DNA of 64,000 nucleotides from Streptomyces piniterrae (GTDB taxonomy: Bacteria; Actinomycetota; Actinomycetes; Streptomycetales; Streptomycetaceae), in NCBI RefSeq assembly GCF_005048155.1, contig NZ_SUMB01000011.1:186001-250000 (forward strand), in the 5' to 3' direction. Positions 35,892-44,800 of the stretch are shown in pieces (the first letter of the stretch is position 1; every line of letters begins with the position of its first letter). The position numbers and the translations under genes were made by a program. The notes under the pieces were generated by a model, which saw nothing but the letters and a program-made list of their open reading frames with translations, ran no database searches and was not told where the DNA came from.

Positions 35892-37430
35892 ATGGTTGAG
35901 CGGTATGTGATGTCCATCGACCAGGGCACCACCTCCACCCGGTGCATCCTGTTCGACCACCAGGGGCGGCTGGTGTCGGTCGCCCAGCGGGAGCATCAGC
36001 AGCACTTCCCCCGGCCCGGCTGGGTCGAGCACGACGCCGTCGAGATCTGGCACACCCTGCAGCGGGTGGTGCCGCAGGCGCTCTCCGACGCCGACATCGG
36101 CCCCGACGAGGTCGCCGCCGTCGGGATCGCCAACCAGCGCGAGACCACCGTGCTGTGGGACCGGCGTACGGGCACCCCGCTGGGCAGGGCGATCGTCTGG
36201 CAGGACACCCGTACGGCTCCGCTGGTCGAGGACCTCAGACGCCGGCCCGGGGACGAGTTCTTCCTCCGGCGCTGCTGCCTGCCGCCTTCCACGTACTTCT
36301 CCGCCCCCCGGATCAGCTGGCTGTTCGACCACGTCGACGGGCTGCGGCAGCGCGCCGAGGACGGCGAGGTGCTGTTCGGCACGATGGAGAGCTGGCTGAT
36401 CTGGAACCTCACCGGCGGGCGAACCGGCGGCATGCACATCACCGACGTCACCAACGCCAGCCGCACCATGCTCATGAACATCAGCACCCTCGACTGGGAC
36501 GAGGAGCTGCTGGAGTTCTTCGGGGTCCCCCGCCCGATGCTCCCGGAGATCCACTCCTCGGCCGAGACCTACGGAGCCGCCCGTTCCGTCCTCCCGGGCG
36601 TCCGTATCTCCGCGGCACTCGGCGACCAGCAGGCGGCGCTGTTCGGACAGACCTGCTTCGCCCGCGGCGAGGCGAAGTGCACCTACGGAACCGGCAGCTT
36701 CCTGCTGCTCAACACCGGCACCGACCTCGTACGGTCCCGGCACGGGCTGCTCACCACCGTCGCCTACAAGATCGAGGGCCAGCCCGCGGTCTACGCCCTC
36801 GAAGGCCCGATCGCCGTCACCGGCGCGCTGGTCCAGTGGTTCCGCGACCGGCTGGGGCTGATCGGCAGCGCCCCCGAGATCGAGACGCTCGCGCGCAGCG
36901 TCGAGGACAACGGCGGCTGCTACATCGTCCCGGCGTTCTCCGGCCTGTACGCGCCGCACTGGCGCAGCGATGCCCGCGGTGTCATCGTCGGCCTCACCTC
37001 CTACATCACCAAGGGGCACCTGGCCCGAGCGGTGCTGGAGGCCACCGGCTGGCAGACCCGGGAGGTGGTCGACGCCATGAACGCCGACTCCTCGCTCGTC
37101 CTGAAGATGCTCAAGGTGGACGGCGGCATGACGTCCGACAACCTGCTCATGCAGATCCTGGCCGACGTCCTCGACGTGCCCGTGGTCCGCCCCATGGCCG
37201 TCGAGACGGTCTCCCTGGGCGCCGCCTACGCCGCCGGGCTCGCCGCCGGCTACTGGCCCGATCTGGAGGTGCTGCGCCGCAACTGGCACCGGGCCGCCCA
37301 GTGGCTGCCGGACATGGACCCCCGGCGGCGGCAGTCGGAGTACGAGAACTGGAAGCGGGCGGTCGAGCGCTCACTCGGCTGGATCGCGCCGCCCGACCCG
37401 CCTGACCACCGGCCGGACGACCACAGGTGA
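35892..37430 (+). CDS. glpK: Glycerol kinase
   Basis: Phosphorylates glycerol to glycerol-3-phosphate, 512 aa from the ATG at 35892 (GGAAGG upstream). The FGGY-kinase N-terminal phosphate loop is SIDQGTTSTRCILFD. Substrate segments include GIANQRETTVLW and WQDTRTA; the ATP-site segment is CTYGTGSFLLLNTG, and KVDGGMTSDNLLMQ is the FGGY signature region. No glpF or glpD lies beside it. Followed by a terminator shared with the convergent ychF gene. Confidence 0.93.
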   Translation: MVERYVMSIDQGTTSTRCILFDHQGRLVSVAQREHQQHFPRPGWVEHDAVEIWHTLQRVVPQALSDADIGPDEVAAVGIANQRETTVLWDRRTGTPLGRAIVWQDTRTAPLVEDLRRRPGDEFFLRRCCLPPSTYFSAPRISWLFDHVDGLRQRAEDGEVLFGTMESWLIWNLTGGRTGGMHITDVTNASRTMLMNISTLDWDEELLEFFGVPRPMLPEIHSSAETYGAARSVLPGVRISAALGDQQAALFGQTCFARGEAKCTYGTGSFLLLNTGTDLVRSRHGLLTTVAYKIEGQPAVYALEGPIAVTGALVQWFRDRLGLIGSAPEIETLARSVEDNGGCYIVPAFSGLYAPHWRSDARGVIVGLTSYITKGHLARAVLEATGWQTREVVDAMNADSSLVLKMLKVDGGMTSDNLLMQILADVLDVPVVRPMAVETVSLGAAYAAGLAAGYWPDLEVLRRNWHRAAQWLPDMDPRRRQSEYENWKRAVERSLGWIAPPDPPDHRPDDHR

Positions 37431-37475
37431 CGAGGCGTCAGAACTACCGGCACGGATCCGGTGACGGGCATGACG

Positions 37476-37506
37476 ACGGGGCCGGCCCCGAAGGAGCCGG
37501 CCCCGT
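37476..37506. terminator. Terminator hairpin between glpK and ychF
   Basis: Perfect 11-bp arms ACGGGGCCGGC (37476-37486) and its complement (37496-37506), 9-nt loop, between convergent genes. Confidence 0.75.
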
Positions 37507-37553
37507 TCGACCTGGGCGTTTACCGGATCGGCGTGCCGACGCCCGAGCGACTG

Positions 37554-38642
37554 CTAGACGTTGAAGCGGAACTCCACGACATCCCCGTCCTGCATCACAT
37601 ACTCCTTGCCCTCCATGCGCGCCTTGCCCGCGGCGCGCGCGTCGGCCACCGAGCCGGTGTCGACGAGGTCGGCGAAGGAGATGACCTCGGCCTTGATGAA
37701 GCCCTTCTGGAAGTCGGTGTGGATGACGCCGGCGGCCTCGGGGGCGGTGGCGCCCTTCTTGATGGTCCAGGCGCGGGTTTCCTTGGGGCCGGCCGTCAGG
37801 TAGGTCTGCAGGCCGAGGGTGTTGAAGCCGACGTGGGCGAGGGTCGCCAGGCCCGGCTCCTCCTGGCCGACGGACTGGAGCAGTTCCAGGGCCTCGTCGT
37901 CGTCGAGCTCGGCGAGGTCCGCCTCCAGCTTGGCGTTGAGGAAGATCGCCTCGGCGGGGGCGACCAGGGCACGCTGCTCGTTCTTGAACTCCTCGTCGGT
38001 CAGCTCGTCCTCGTCGACGTTGAAGACGTAGAGGAACGGCTTGACGGTGAGCAGGTGCAGGTCGTGGAGGAGGTCCTCCTGCGCCGAGTCCTGCTTGATG
38101 CCGGCCGCGAACAGGGTCTGGCCCGACTCCAGGATCTCCTTGGCCGCCTCGACCGCCGCCACCTTCGGGGCGATGTCCTTCTTGATGCGCGACTCCTTCT
38201 GGAGGCGCGGCAGGACCTTCTCGATGGTCTGGAGGTCGGCGAGGATCAGCTCGGTGTTGATGGTCTCGATGTCGTCCTTGGGCGAGACCTTGCCGTCGAC
38301 GTGGACGACGTTCTCGTCCTTGAAGGCGCGGATGACCTGGCAGATCGCATCGGACTCGCGGATGTTCGCGAGGAACTTGTTGCCCAGGCCCTCGCCCTCG
38401 GACGCGCCGCGGACGATGCCCGCGATGTCCACGAAGTCGACGGTCGCCGGGAGGATCTTCTGCGAGTCGAAGATCCCGGCGAGGGTGGCCAGCCGCGGGT
38501 CGGGGACGCCGACGACGCCGACGTTCGGCTCGATGGTGGCGAACGGGTAGTTGGCCGCCAGCACGTCGTTCTTGGTCAGGGCATTGAACAGGGTCGACTT
38601 GCCGACATTCGGCAGACCGACGATTCCGATCGTGAGCGACAC
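37554..38642 (-). CDS. ychF: Redox-regulated ATPase/GTPase YchF (Obg family)
   Basis: 362 aa, the standard length, GTG start. P-loop GLPNVGKSTLFN and G3 VDFVDIAGIVRGASEGEGLG (DxAG) are conserved. An NxxE-type G4 explains why family members prefer ATP. A central coiled-coil insert (residues about 130-210) and the C-terminal TGS domain (LGLQTYLTAGPKETRAWTI, HTDFQKGFIKAEVI) complete the protein. It associates with ribosomes and affects translation and oxidative stress responses. Confidence 0.96.
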   Translation of the reverse strand: MSLTIGIVGLPNVGKSTLFNALTKNDVLAANYPFATIEPNVGVVGVPDPRLATLAGIFDSQKILPATVDFVDIAGIVRGASEGEGLGNKFLANIRESDAICQVIRAFKDENVVHVDGKVSPKDDIETINTELILADLQTIEKVLPRLQKESRIKKDIAPKVAAVEAAKEILESGQTLFAAGIKQDSAQEDLLHDLHLLTVKPFLYVFNVDEDELTDEEFKNEQRALVAPAEAIFLNAKLEADLAELDDDEALELLQSVGQEEPGLATLAHVGFNTLGLQTYLTAGPKETRAWTIKKGATAPEAAGVIHTDFQKGFIKAEVISFADLVDTGSVADARAAGKARMEGKEYVMQDGDVVEFRFNV

Positions 38643-38878
38643 GGTGGCGACTTCCCGGAGCGAGATAGCGGACGGCGGAGGGTGGCTCCCTCCGGTCCGT
38701 CCTGTCGGGAGGAAACAGAAACAGGAGAGGACCGCGGGGCCGATCCACCAGTCTACGGGGACGGGACACGGCGGCCGCCCCGGGCCGCGGCGCGCGACAC
38801 GCCACCCCCTCGGCTGAACGGAGCCGCAAGCTCACCCAAAGCGCGTGTCCTGTGACCTGTTAATCCCACTTGGCGGCC

Positions 38879-38884
38879 TACCGT
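38879..38884 (+). promoter_or_regulatory. -10 box TACCGT, leaderless start of DUF6542 gene
   Basis: TANNNT hexamer 6 nt before the GTG at 38891, which has no Shine-Dalgarno. Confidence 0.45.
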
Positions 38885-38890
38885 TGCCGA

Positions 38891-39712
38891 GTGGAGCAAC
38901 ACGAAGCGCGCACGCCTCAGTACAGTCCGCAACCGTCCGGCGGTCCGGCGGCGGGCCCGGACGCACGGTTCCCCCGCCCCGCGGAGGCCGCCGGCCCGTA
39001 CAGCGCCGAGCAGACCTCCTGGACCGGGCAGTCAGGGCAGTCCGAGCAGTCGGGGCAGTCCGGGCCGTATCCGGTCACCGGCGGCCGGGAGACCTCGACC
39101 GTGTACCGGGCACGGAGACGGCCGCGCCCGCTGCCGCCCGCGCCGGCCGGCCTGACCCGGCTGCTGCGCCGGATGCCGGCGGCCAAGCTCACCGGCCTCG
39201 GCTGCTGGCTGCTCGGCACCCTCGCGCTGCTCGCCTTCGGGTTCCTGGACCGGCTGCTGCTCGGCCGCGCACCGACCCCCTACGGCGTGTTCTTCCTGCT
39301 GGTCAGCGTGTGCGCGGCGACATGGGTACGGCCGTACGACCTGATCACCGCGCCGATCGCGCTGCCGATCGCGTTCACCATCGGGGCGCTGCCGATCCAG
39401 CGCGGCACCGACGGGTTCAGCGGGGTGCTGATGGGGGTGTTCACGGTCCTCGCGCTGAACGCGGGGTGGATCTACGCCGGCACCCTGTCCTGCGCGCTGA
39501 TCGCGCTGTTCCGCAAAGCGGTCCTCATCTCGCGGCGTCGGGCCATCCAACCGGTGACTCCACCACCGAGCGGGCGCCCCGGGCGGTCGCGGCGGCCGGC
39601 GGGGAGCCGTCGGCGCCCGGCGGACCACCTGCCCGAGCGGCCTGGGCAGCCATGGCGGCACCCACGATCCCCGCATTGTTCTGAAGCTGCGCCGGCACGA
39701 TCTCGGCCCTGA
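38891..39712 (+). CDS. DUF6542-like integral membrane protein
   Basis: 273 aa from the GTG at 38891. The N-terminal 75 residues are hydrophilic, with a Gln-Ser repeat (GQSGQSEQSGQSG). Then come about four helices: LTGLGCWLLGTLALLAFGFL, TPYGVFFLLVSVCAATW, APIALPIAFTIGALPI and VLMGVFTVLALNAGWIYAGTL. The tail after residue 215 is Arg/Pro-rich and lies entirely over the 3' end of the convergent ppgK gene (188-bp overlap). So either a frameshift has lengthened it or the tail is non-essential. Actinobacteria-specific, function unknown. Confidence 0.75.
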   Translation: MEQHEARTPQYSPQPSGGPAAGPDARFPRPAEAAGPYSAEQTSWTGQSGQSEQSGQSGPYPVTGGRETSTVYRARRRPRPLPPAPAGLTRLLRRMPAAKLTGLGCWLLGTLALLAFGFLDRLLLGRAPTPYGVFFLLVSVCAATWVRPYDLITAPIALPIAFTIGALPIQRGTDGFSGVLMGVFTVLALNAGWIYAGTLSCALIALFRKAVLISRRRAIQPVTPPPSGRPGRSRRPAGSRRRPADHLPERPGQPWRHPRSPHCSEAAPARSRP

Positions 39713-40385
39713 TGTTCTCGATGAGCGGCAGGAACTTCTCCGCCTTGCGGCTCACCCCGCCGCCGATCACGAACAGCTCGGGCGAGAACAGCATCTCCAC
39801 ATGGGCGAGGTATTTGCGGACCCGGTGCGCCCACTGCTGCCAGCTCAGTTCCCCGTCCTCCTTGGCCTTGGTGGAGGCGCGTTTCTCGGCGTCGTGGCCG
39901 TGCAGCTCCAGGTGGCCGAGCTCGGTGTTGGGGACCAGCCGGCCGCCGGTGAAGACGGCGCTGCCGATGCCGGTGCCGAAGGTGAGCACGATGACGGTGC
40001 CGGTGCGGCCGCGGCCCGCGCCGAACCGCATCTCGGCCAGCCCGGCCGCGTCCGCGTCGTTGAGCACCGTCACCGGGCCGCCGTACGGGCCGCCGCCGAG
40101 CCGGCCGGTGAGCAGCGCGCCGGCGTCCGTGCCGATCCAGCGCTTGTCGACATTGGCGGCGGTGCGGGTGGTACCGCCGGTGACCACGCCGGGGAAGGTC
40201 GCGCCGACCGGGCCCGACCAGCCGAAGTGTTCCACGACCTCTTTGACGCAGTCCGCGACCGCGTCCGGGGTGGCCGGTCTCGGGGTCAGCACCTTGTAGC
40301 GCTCGTCGGCGAGGTCGCCGCGCTCCAGATCCACCGGGGCACCCTTGATGCCCGATCCGCCGATGTCCACACCGAAGACCCTCAT
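39525..40385 (-). CDS. ppgK: Polyphosphate glucokinase
   Basis: ROK-family enzyme that phosphorylates glucose using polyphosphate (or ATP), 286 aa. The N-terminal phosphate motif is FGVDIGGSGIKGAPVDL. VLTFGTGIGSAVFTGG and LGHLELHG are the active-site segments, and AHVEMLFSPELFVIGGGVS is the C-terminal nucleotide region. The last 40 residues are Ala/Gly/Pro-rich and overlap the convergent DUF6542 gene. Apparently leaderless. Adjacent to ispH (-), 88 bp apart. Confidence 0.92.
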   Translation of the reverse strand: MRVFGVDIGGSGIKGAPVDLERGDLADERYKVLTPRPATPDAVADCVKEVVEHFGWSGPVGATFPGVVTGGTTRTAANVDKRWIGTDAGALLTGRLGGGPYGGPVTVLNDADAAGLAEMRFGAGRGRTGTVIVLTFGTGIGSAVFTGGRLVPNTELGHLELHGHDAEKRASTKAKEDGELSWQQWAHRVRKYLAHVEMLFSPELFVIGGGVSRKAEKFLPLIENIRAEIVPAQLQNNAGIVGAAMAAQAARAGGPPGADGSPPAAATARGARSVVESPVGWPDAAR

Positions 40386-40392
40386 GGGGAAA

Positions 40393-40398
40393 AGGCTA
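40393..40398 (-). promoter_or_regulatory. -10 box TAGCCT, leaderless start of ppgK
   Basis: On the minus strand, 7 nt before the ATG (start at 40385); no Shine-Dalgarno. Confidence 0.45.
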
Positions 40399-40473
40399 GG
40401 CGCGGACCCGGCCGATCGCCCCCGGGATGCCCACGTTGGCCGCTGCCCGTCCGGGTCCCCGGTGTGGCCCGTC

Positions 40474-41466
40474 TCAGTCCTCGACGGCCGACTTCGCCTC
40501 GGCGCGCAGGTCGCGGCGGAGTTCCTTCGGCAGCGAGAAGTGGATGGACTCCTCGGCGGCCGTGATGGTCTCGACGTCCTCGTAGCCGCGCTGGGCGAGC
40601 CAGTCCAGGACGCCGTGGACGAGGACCTCGGGGACGGAGGCTCCGGAGGTGACGCCGACCGTGCCGACGCCCTCCAGCCAGGCCTCGTCGATCTCCTCGG
40701 CGTAGTCGACCAGGTGGGCGTCGCGCGCGCCGGCGCCCAGGGCGACCTCGACGAGACGGACCGAGTTGGAGGAGTTCTTGGAGCCGACGACGATGACGAG
40801 GTCGGCCTCGGCGCCCATCTGCTTCACCGCGGTCTGGCGGTTCTGGGTGGCGTAGCAGATGTCGTCGCTCGGCGGCGAGAGGAGGTTGGGGTAGCGGCCC
40901 TTGAGCGCGTCGACGGTCTCCATGGTCTCGTCGACGGACAGCGTGGTCTGGGACAGCCAGACGACCTTGTCGGGGTCGCGGACCTCGACGTTGGCGACGT
41001 CCTCGGGGCCGTCGACGAGGGTGATGTGCTCCGGCGCCTCGCCGCTGGTGCCGATGACCTCTTCGTGGCCGTCGTGGCCGATCAGGAGGATGTCGTAGTC
41101 CTCCTTGGCGTAGCGGATCGCTTCCTTGTGGACCTTGGTGACCAGCGGGCAGGTGGCGTCGATGGTGGCGAGCTTGCCGCGCTTTGCCTCTTCGTGGACC
41201 ACGGGGGCGACGCCGTGCGCCGAGAAGATGACGATGTTGCCCTCGGGCACCTCTTCCGTCTCGTCGACGAAGATCGCGCCCTTCTTCTCCAGGGTTTTCA
41301 CGACGTACTTGTTGTGGACGATCTCGTGTCGCACGTAGACGGGGGCGCCGTACTGCTCGAGGGCCTTCTCGACGGCGATCACGGCGCGGTCCACGCCCGC
41401 GCAGTAGCCACGGGGGGCGGCGAGCAGGACCTTGCGGGTGGGCTGCTGGCTGGGCAGTGCAGTCAT
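40474..41466 (-). CDS. ispH: 4-hydroxy-3-methylbut-2-enyl diphosphate reductase
   Basis: Last enzyme of the MEP isoprenoid pathway, making IPP and DMAPP, 330 aa from the ATG at 41466 (one at 41475 is possible). The three 4Fe-4S ligand cysteines are present in PRGYCAGVDRAV, DATCPLVTKVH and DICYATQNRQ. Substrate-site segments include VYVRHEIVHNK, FSAHGV and VVGSKNSSNS. Divergent from the APC permease gene, 81 bp apart. Confidence 0.96.
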   Translation of the reverse strand: MTALPSQQPTRKVLLAAPRGYCAGVDRAVIAVEKALEQYGAPVYVRHEIVHNKYVVKTLEKKGAIFVDETEEVPEGNIVIFSAHGVAPVVHEEAKRGKLATIDATCPLVTKVHKEAIRYAKEDYDILLIGHDGHEEVIGTSGEAPEHITLVDGPEDVANVEVRDPDKVVWLSQTTLSVDETMETVDALKGRYPNLLSPPSDDICYATQNRQTAVKQMGAEADLVIVVGSKNSSNSVRLVEVALGAGARDAHLVDYAEEIDEAWLEGVGTVGVTSGASVPEVLVHGVLDWLAQRGYEDVETITAAEESIHFSLPKELRRDLRAEAKSAVED

Positions 41467-41473
41467 GCGTCCC

Positions 41474-41479
41474 ATCGTA
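41474..41479 (-). promoter_or_regulatory. -10 box TACGAT, leaderless start of ispH
   Basis: Minus-strand TACGAT with 7 nt to the ATG (start at 41466), favouring this start over the ATG at 41475 that overlaps the box. Confidence 0.5.
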
Positions 41480-41547
41480 AGGCCGCGCCCCCGCGCCCGA
41501 AGATCGCCCAGGGCCCAGACTGTGCAGGAGCGGACGAGGGAGGCGGG

Positions 41548-42954
41548 ATGCCGGAGACGATCGGCGCGAGGGACGACCAGGGCACGGGTGCCGGGACGCT
41601 GCGGCGGACGCTGACCCTGCGGGATCTGATCGTCTACGGGCTGCTGTTCATCGCCCCGATGGCGCCGGTCGGCATTTTCGGCACACTGCTGGCCAAGTCG
41701 GACGGCGCGATCACCGCCGTCTACGTGGTCGCGACCCTCGCGATGGGCTTCACCGCCTGCTCGTACGCCCAGATGGTGCGGGTCGCGCCGCAGGCCGGTT
41801 CGGTCTACACCTACGCCCGGGTGGGTCTGGGCGACGGCGCGGGGTTCCTCGCCGGATGGCTGGCGATGCTGGACTATCTGCTGATCCCGGCGGTGGCGTA
41901 TCTGTTCTCCGGGATCGCCATGCACGCCCTGGTGCCGTCGGTGCACCAGTGGGTGTGGACGGCGATCGCGGTGATCGTGACGACGCTGCTGAACCTGTGG
42001 GGCGTGCGGACCGCGGCGGTGGTGGGGTTCGCGGTGCTGGCGATGGAGATCGCGGTGCTGGCGGTGTTCGTGGTGGCGGCCGCCGCCGAGCTGATCGCCC
42101 ATGGTGCGCAGCGCGGCTGGGCGGACCCGCTGACCGGCCAGGGCGGCTTCTCGATGACGGCGGTGCTCTCCGCGGTGTCGGTGGCGGTGCTGTCGTATCT
42201 GGGCTTCGACGCCATCGCGTCGTTCGCGGAGGAGGCGAAGGGGGCACCGGGCGCCGGGGAGGGCCCGGGGCCGGGCGGCCCTGACCGGGTGGCGCGGGCG
42301 GTGCTCACCTGTCTGGCGGTGGCCGGTGTGCTGTTCGCGGTGCAGACGTATCTGGCGGCGCTGCTGGCGCCGATGAGCGCGGCGGAGCTGGCGGCGCGGC
42401 CCGGTGGGCAGGGCGACGCGTTCTACGTCACGGTCGACGCCGCGGTGGGCGGCTGGCTGCACGATCTGGTGGCGGTGAGCAAGGCGGTCGGTGCGGCGTT
42501 CGCGGCGCTGGCGGGGCAGGCGGCGGCGGGCCGGCTGCTGTTCGCGATGGCCCGGGACCGGCGGCTGCCCGGGGCGATGTCGAAGGTGGACGCGGGGAGC
42601 GGGGTGCCGCGCCGGGCGCTGCTGGGTGCGGCGGTGGTGACGCTGGTGGCGGCGGTGTGGGCGGCCCGCCGGGATGACGGTCTCGATCAGCTGTCGTCGA
42701 TCGTGAACGTCGGGGCGCTGAGCGCGTTCGCGCTGCTGCACGCGTCGGTGATCGGCTGGTTCTGGGTCCGCAGGGGGTCAGGGGCACCGAGCCTGCTGCG
42801 GCATCTGGTGGTGCCGGTGCTGGGGTTCGCTGTGGTGGTGGCGGTGATCGTGGAGGCGTCCGCGGCGGCCCAGGCGGTGGCGGCTGTGTGGCTGGTGGTG
42901 GGGGCGGGGGTGCTGGTGGCGCAGTTTCGGGCCCGGCGGGGGGCGGGGGCGTGA
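41548..42954 (+). CDS. APC-family amino acid permease
   Basis: Integral membrane transporter, 468 aa from the ATG at 41548, preceded by GGGAGGCGGG. Helix 1 begins LIVYGLLFIAPMAPVGIFG, followed by AGSVYTYAR and GFLAGWLAMLDYLLIP. About 12 helices are traced; the substrate-helix segment is SYLGFDAIASFAEEAKG near residue 220. It belongs to the putrescine/amino-acid-like branch, distinct from the 569-aa permease at 29.5 kb. Very high Ala/Val content and GC. xseA follows 42 bp later but has its own leaderless promoter. Confidence 0.87.
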   Translation: MPETIGARDDQGTGAGTLRRTLTLRDLIVYGLLFIAPMAPVGIFGTLLAKSDGAITAVYVVATLAMGFTACSYAQMVRVAPQAGSVYTYARVGLGDGAGFLAGWLAMLDYLLIPAVAYLFSGIAMHALVPSVHQWVWTAIAVIVTTLLNLWGVRTAAVVGFAVLAMEIAVLAVFVVAAAAELIAHGAQRGWADPLTGQGGFSMTAVLSAVSVAVLSYLGFDAIASFAEEAKGAPGAGEGPGPGGPDRVARAVLTCLAVAGVLFAVQTYLAALLAPMSAAELAARPGGQGDAFYVTVDAAVGGWLHDLVAVSKAVGAAFAALAGQAAAGRLLFAMARDRRLPGAMSKVDAGSGVPRRALLGAAVVTLVAAVWAARRDDGLDQLSSIVNVGALSAFALLHASVIGWFWVRRGSGAPSLLRHLVVPVLGFAVVVAVIVEASAAAQAVAAVWLVVGAGVLVAQFRARRGAGA

Positions 42955-42983
42955 GGTCGGCGGCCGCTGTCAGTGCCCGCCGC

Positions 42984-42989
42984 TAGTCT
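42984..42989 (+). promoter_or_regulatory. -10 box TAGTCT, leaderless start of xseA
   Basis: TANNNT hexamer 7 nt before the ATG at 42997; no Shine-Dalgarno. Confidence 0.5.
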
Positions 42990-42996
42990 CGCTCGT

Positions 42997-44232
42997 ATGG
43001 CTGTCTCTACGTCCCCGGAAGCGCCGATCCCGGTCGGCGAGGTGTCCCGGCTCATCGGCGGGTGGATCGACCGCCTCGGCGCGGTATGGGTCGAGGGGCA
43101 GATCACCCAGCTCTCGCGCCGCCCCGGCGCGGGCGTCGTCTTTCTGACGCTGCGTGACCCGTCGTACGACATCTCGGTGAGCGTGACGTGCTACCGCCAG
43201 GTCTTCGACAAGGTCTCCGAGGTGGTCGGCGAGGGCGCCCGGGTGGTGGTGCACGCCAAGCCGGAGTGGTACGCCCCGCGGGGCCAGCTGTCGCTGCGGG
43301 CCGCCGAGATCAAGCCGGTCGGGGTCGGTGAACTCCTCGCCAGACTGGAGCAGTTGAAGAAGTCGCTGGCGGCCGAGGGGCTGTTCGCGGCGGACCGCAA
43401 GAAGCCGCTGCCGTTCCTGCCGCAGCTGATCGGCCTGGTCTGCGGTCGCGCGAGCGCCGCCGAGCGGGACGTCCTGGAGAACGCCCGGCACCGCTGGCCG
43501 GCCGTCCGCTTCGAGGTGCGCAATGTGCCGGTGCAGGGCGTGCATGCGGTGCCCAAGGTGATCGAGGCGGTCCAGGAGCTGGACGCACTGCCCGAGGTGG
43601 ACGTGATCATCGTGGCGCGCGGCGGCGGCAGCGTGGAGGATCTGCTGCCGTTCTCGGACGAGCAGCTCGTGCGGGCCGTCGGCGCGGCGCGGACGCCCGT
43701 CGTGTCCGCGATCGGCCATGAGCCGGACTCGCCGCTGCTGGATCTCGTCGCCGACCTGCGGGCTTCGACGCCCACGGACGCGGCGAAGAAGGTGGTGCCG
43801 GACGTCGGCGAGGAGCTGGTCCGGGTCCAGCAGCTGCGGGAGCGGGCGCGGCGCGCGGTCAGCGGCTTCGTGGAGCGGGAGGAGCGCGGGCTGGCGGCGG
43901 CCCTGCACCGCCCGTGCATACAGCGGCCCCAGCGGATGGTCGAGGAGCGCGAGGAGCAGATCGCCGCGCTGCTGGAGCGCGGGCGGCGGTGCCTGGGGCA
44001 TCTGCTCGACCGGGCCGATTCGGAGCTGACGCACACCCTCGCCCGGGTTGTCGCGCTGTCCCCCAAGGCGACGCTGGAGCGCGGCTATGCGGTGCTCCAG
44101 AAGCCGGACGGGGCGGCGGTGCGCTCACCGGAAGAGGTCGGCGCGGACGAGGAGCTGCGGGCCAGGGTGGCGGAGGGCGAATTCCGGGTGCGGGTGGCCG
44201 GCGTCCCGGCCGCCGCCCCACCTCCCGCGTAG
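42997..44232 (+). CDS. xseA: Exodeoxyribonuclease VII large subunit
   Basis: Nuclease that degrades single-stranded DNA from both ends, 411 aa from the ATG at 42997. The N-terminal OB domain (residues 10-115: VGEVSRLIGGWIDRL, VWVEGQI, VFLTLRDP) binds ssDNA. The catalytic core contains GLVCGRASAAERDVLENARH, VIIVARGGGSVEDLLPFSDE and SAIGHEPDSPLLDLVADLRA. A helical C-terminus for small-subunit binding follows. The small-subunit gene xseB begins 48 bp downstream. Confidence 0.95.
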   Translation: MAVSTSPEAPIPVGEVSRLIGGWIDRLGAVWVEGQITQLSRRPGAGVVFLTLRDPSYDISVSVTCYRQVFDKVSEVVGEGARVVVHAKPEWYAPRGQLSLRAAEIKPVGVGELLARLEQLKKSLAAEGLFAADRKKPLPFLPQLIGLVCGRASAAERDVLENARHRWPAVRFEVRNVPVQGVHAVPKVIEAVQELDALPEVDVIIVARGGGSVEDLLPFSDEQLVRAVGAARTPVVSAIGHEPDSPLLDLVADLRASTPTDAAKKVVPDVGEELVRVQQLRERARRAVSGFVEREERGLAAALHRPCIQRPQRMVEEREEQIAALLERGRRCLGHLLDRADSELTHTLARVVALSPKATLERGYAVLQKPDGAAVRSPEEVGADEELRARVAEGEFRVRVAGVPAAAPPPA

Positions 44233-44280
44233 GCAAACGCGGACGCAGGCAGACGTACACGGACTCATAGGGTGGGAAGC

Positions 44281-44604
44281 ATGGCGAAGGCGAAGACGGA
44301 CGGCGCGGCGGACGCGGAGCACGGGGCGGCGGCCGGGGCGGAGACGGGGATGGAGAGCGGCCCGGACGGCACGGCGGGGCCCGGCGTGCCGCCGGTGGAC
44401 TCCACGCTCGGCTATGAGCAGGCACGGGACGAGCTGATCGAGGTCGTCCGCAGCCTGGAGGCGGGCGGCACGACGCTGGAGGAGTCCCTGGCGCTCTGGG
44501 AGCGGGGCGAGCAGCTCGCGAAGGTCTGTCGCCGCTGGCTGGAGGGCGCGCGAGCCCGGCTGGACGCGGCGCTGACGGAGTCGCCGAACGGGGCGGACGC
44601 GTAG
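44281..44604 (+). CDS. xseB: Exodeoxyribonuclease VII small subunit
   Basis: 107 aa; several copies bind each XseA. The conserved core is GYEQARDELIEVVRSLEAGG followed by TTLEESLALWERGEQLAKVC, two helices at residues 43-90. A hydrophilic N-terminal extension of about 40 residues (Gly/Ala/Asp-rich) precedes it and makes the protein longer than the roughly 80 aa of E. coli. The start codon follows GGTGGGAAGC. Confidence 0.93.
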   Translation: MAKAKTDGAADAEHGAAAGAETGMESGPDGTAGPGVPPVDSTLGYEQARDELIEVVRSLEAGGTTLEESLALWERGEQLAKVCRRWLEGARARLDAALTESPNGADA

Positions 44605-44711
44605 GGCGGATGCCCGGCGGGGCCCCTGGAAGCCGGTCCCCTCCCCCGCGGGCCCCCTCCCCCGCGAACCAAGCTCCCCTGTGAACCGGATCACAATGAC
44701 CCCGGATTTAG

Positions 44712-44739
44712 TTGAAAGTTAATACACCTCGATTACGGT
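44712..44739 (+). promoter_or_regulatory. Promoter of the nitroreductase-family gene
   Basis: TTGAAA (44712-44717), 16-nt spacer, TACGGT (44734-44739), in an unusually AT-rich stretch. A 5' leader of about 55 nt would precede the ATG at 44801, which has GAGGTG upstream. Confidence 0.5.
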
Positions 44740-44800
44740 GGTTCTCATAGATCCTGAATCCCATCCGATTCACCCATCACCGACCGACCGAGGTGCCCTT

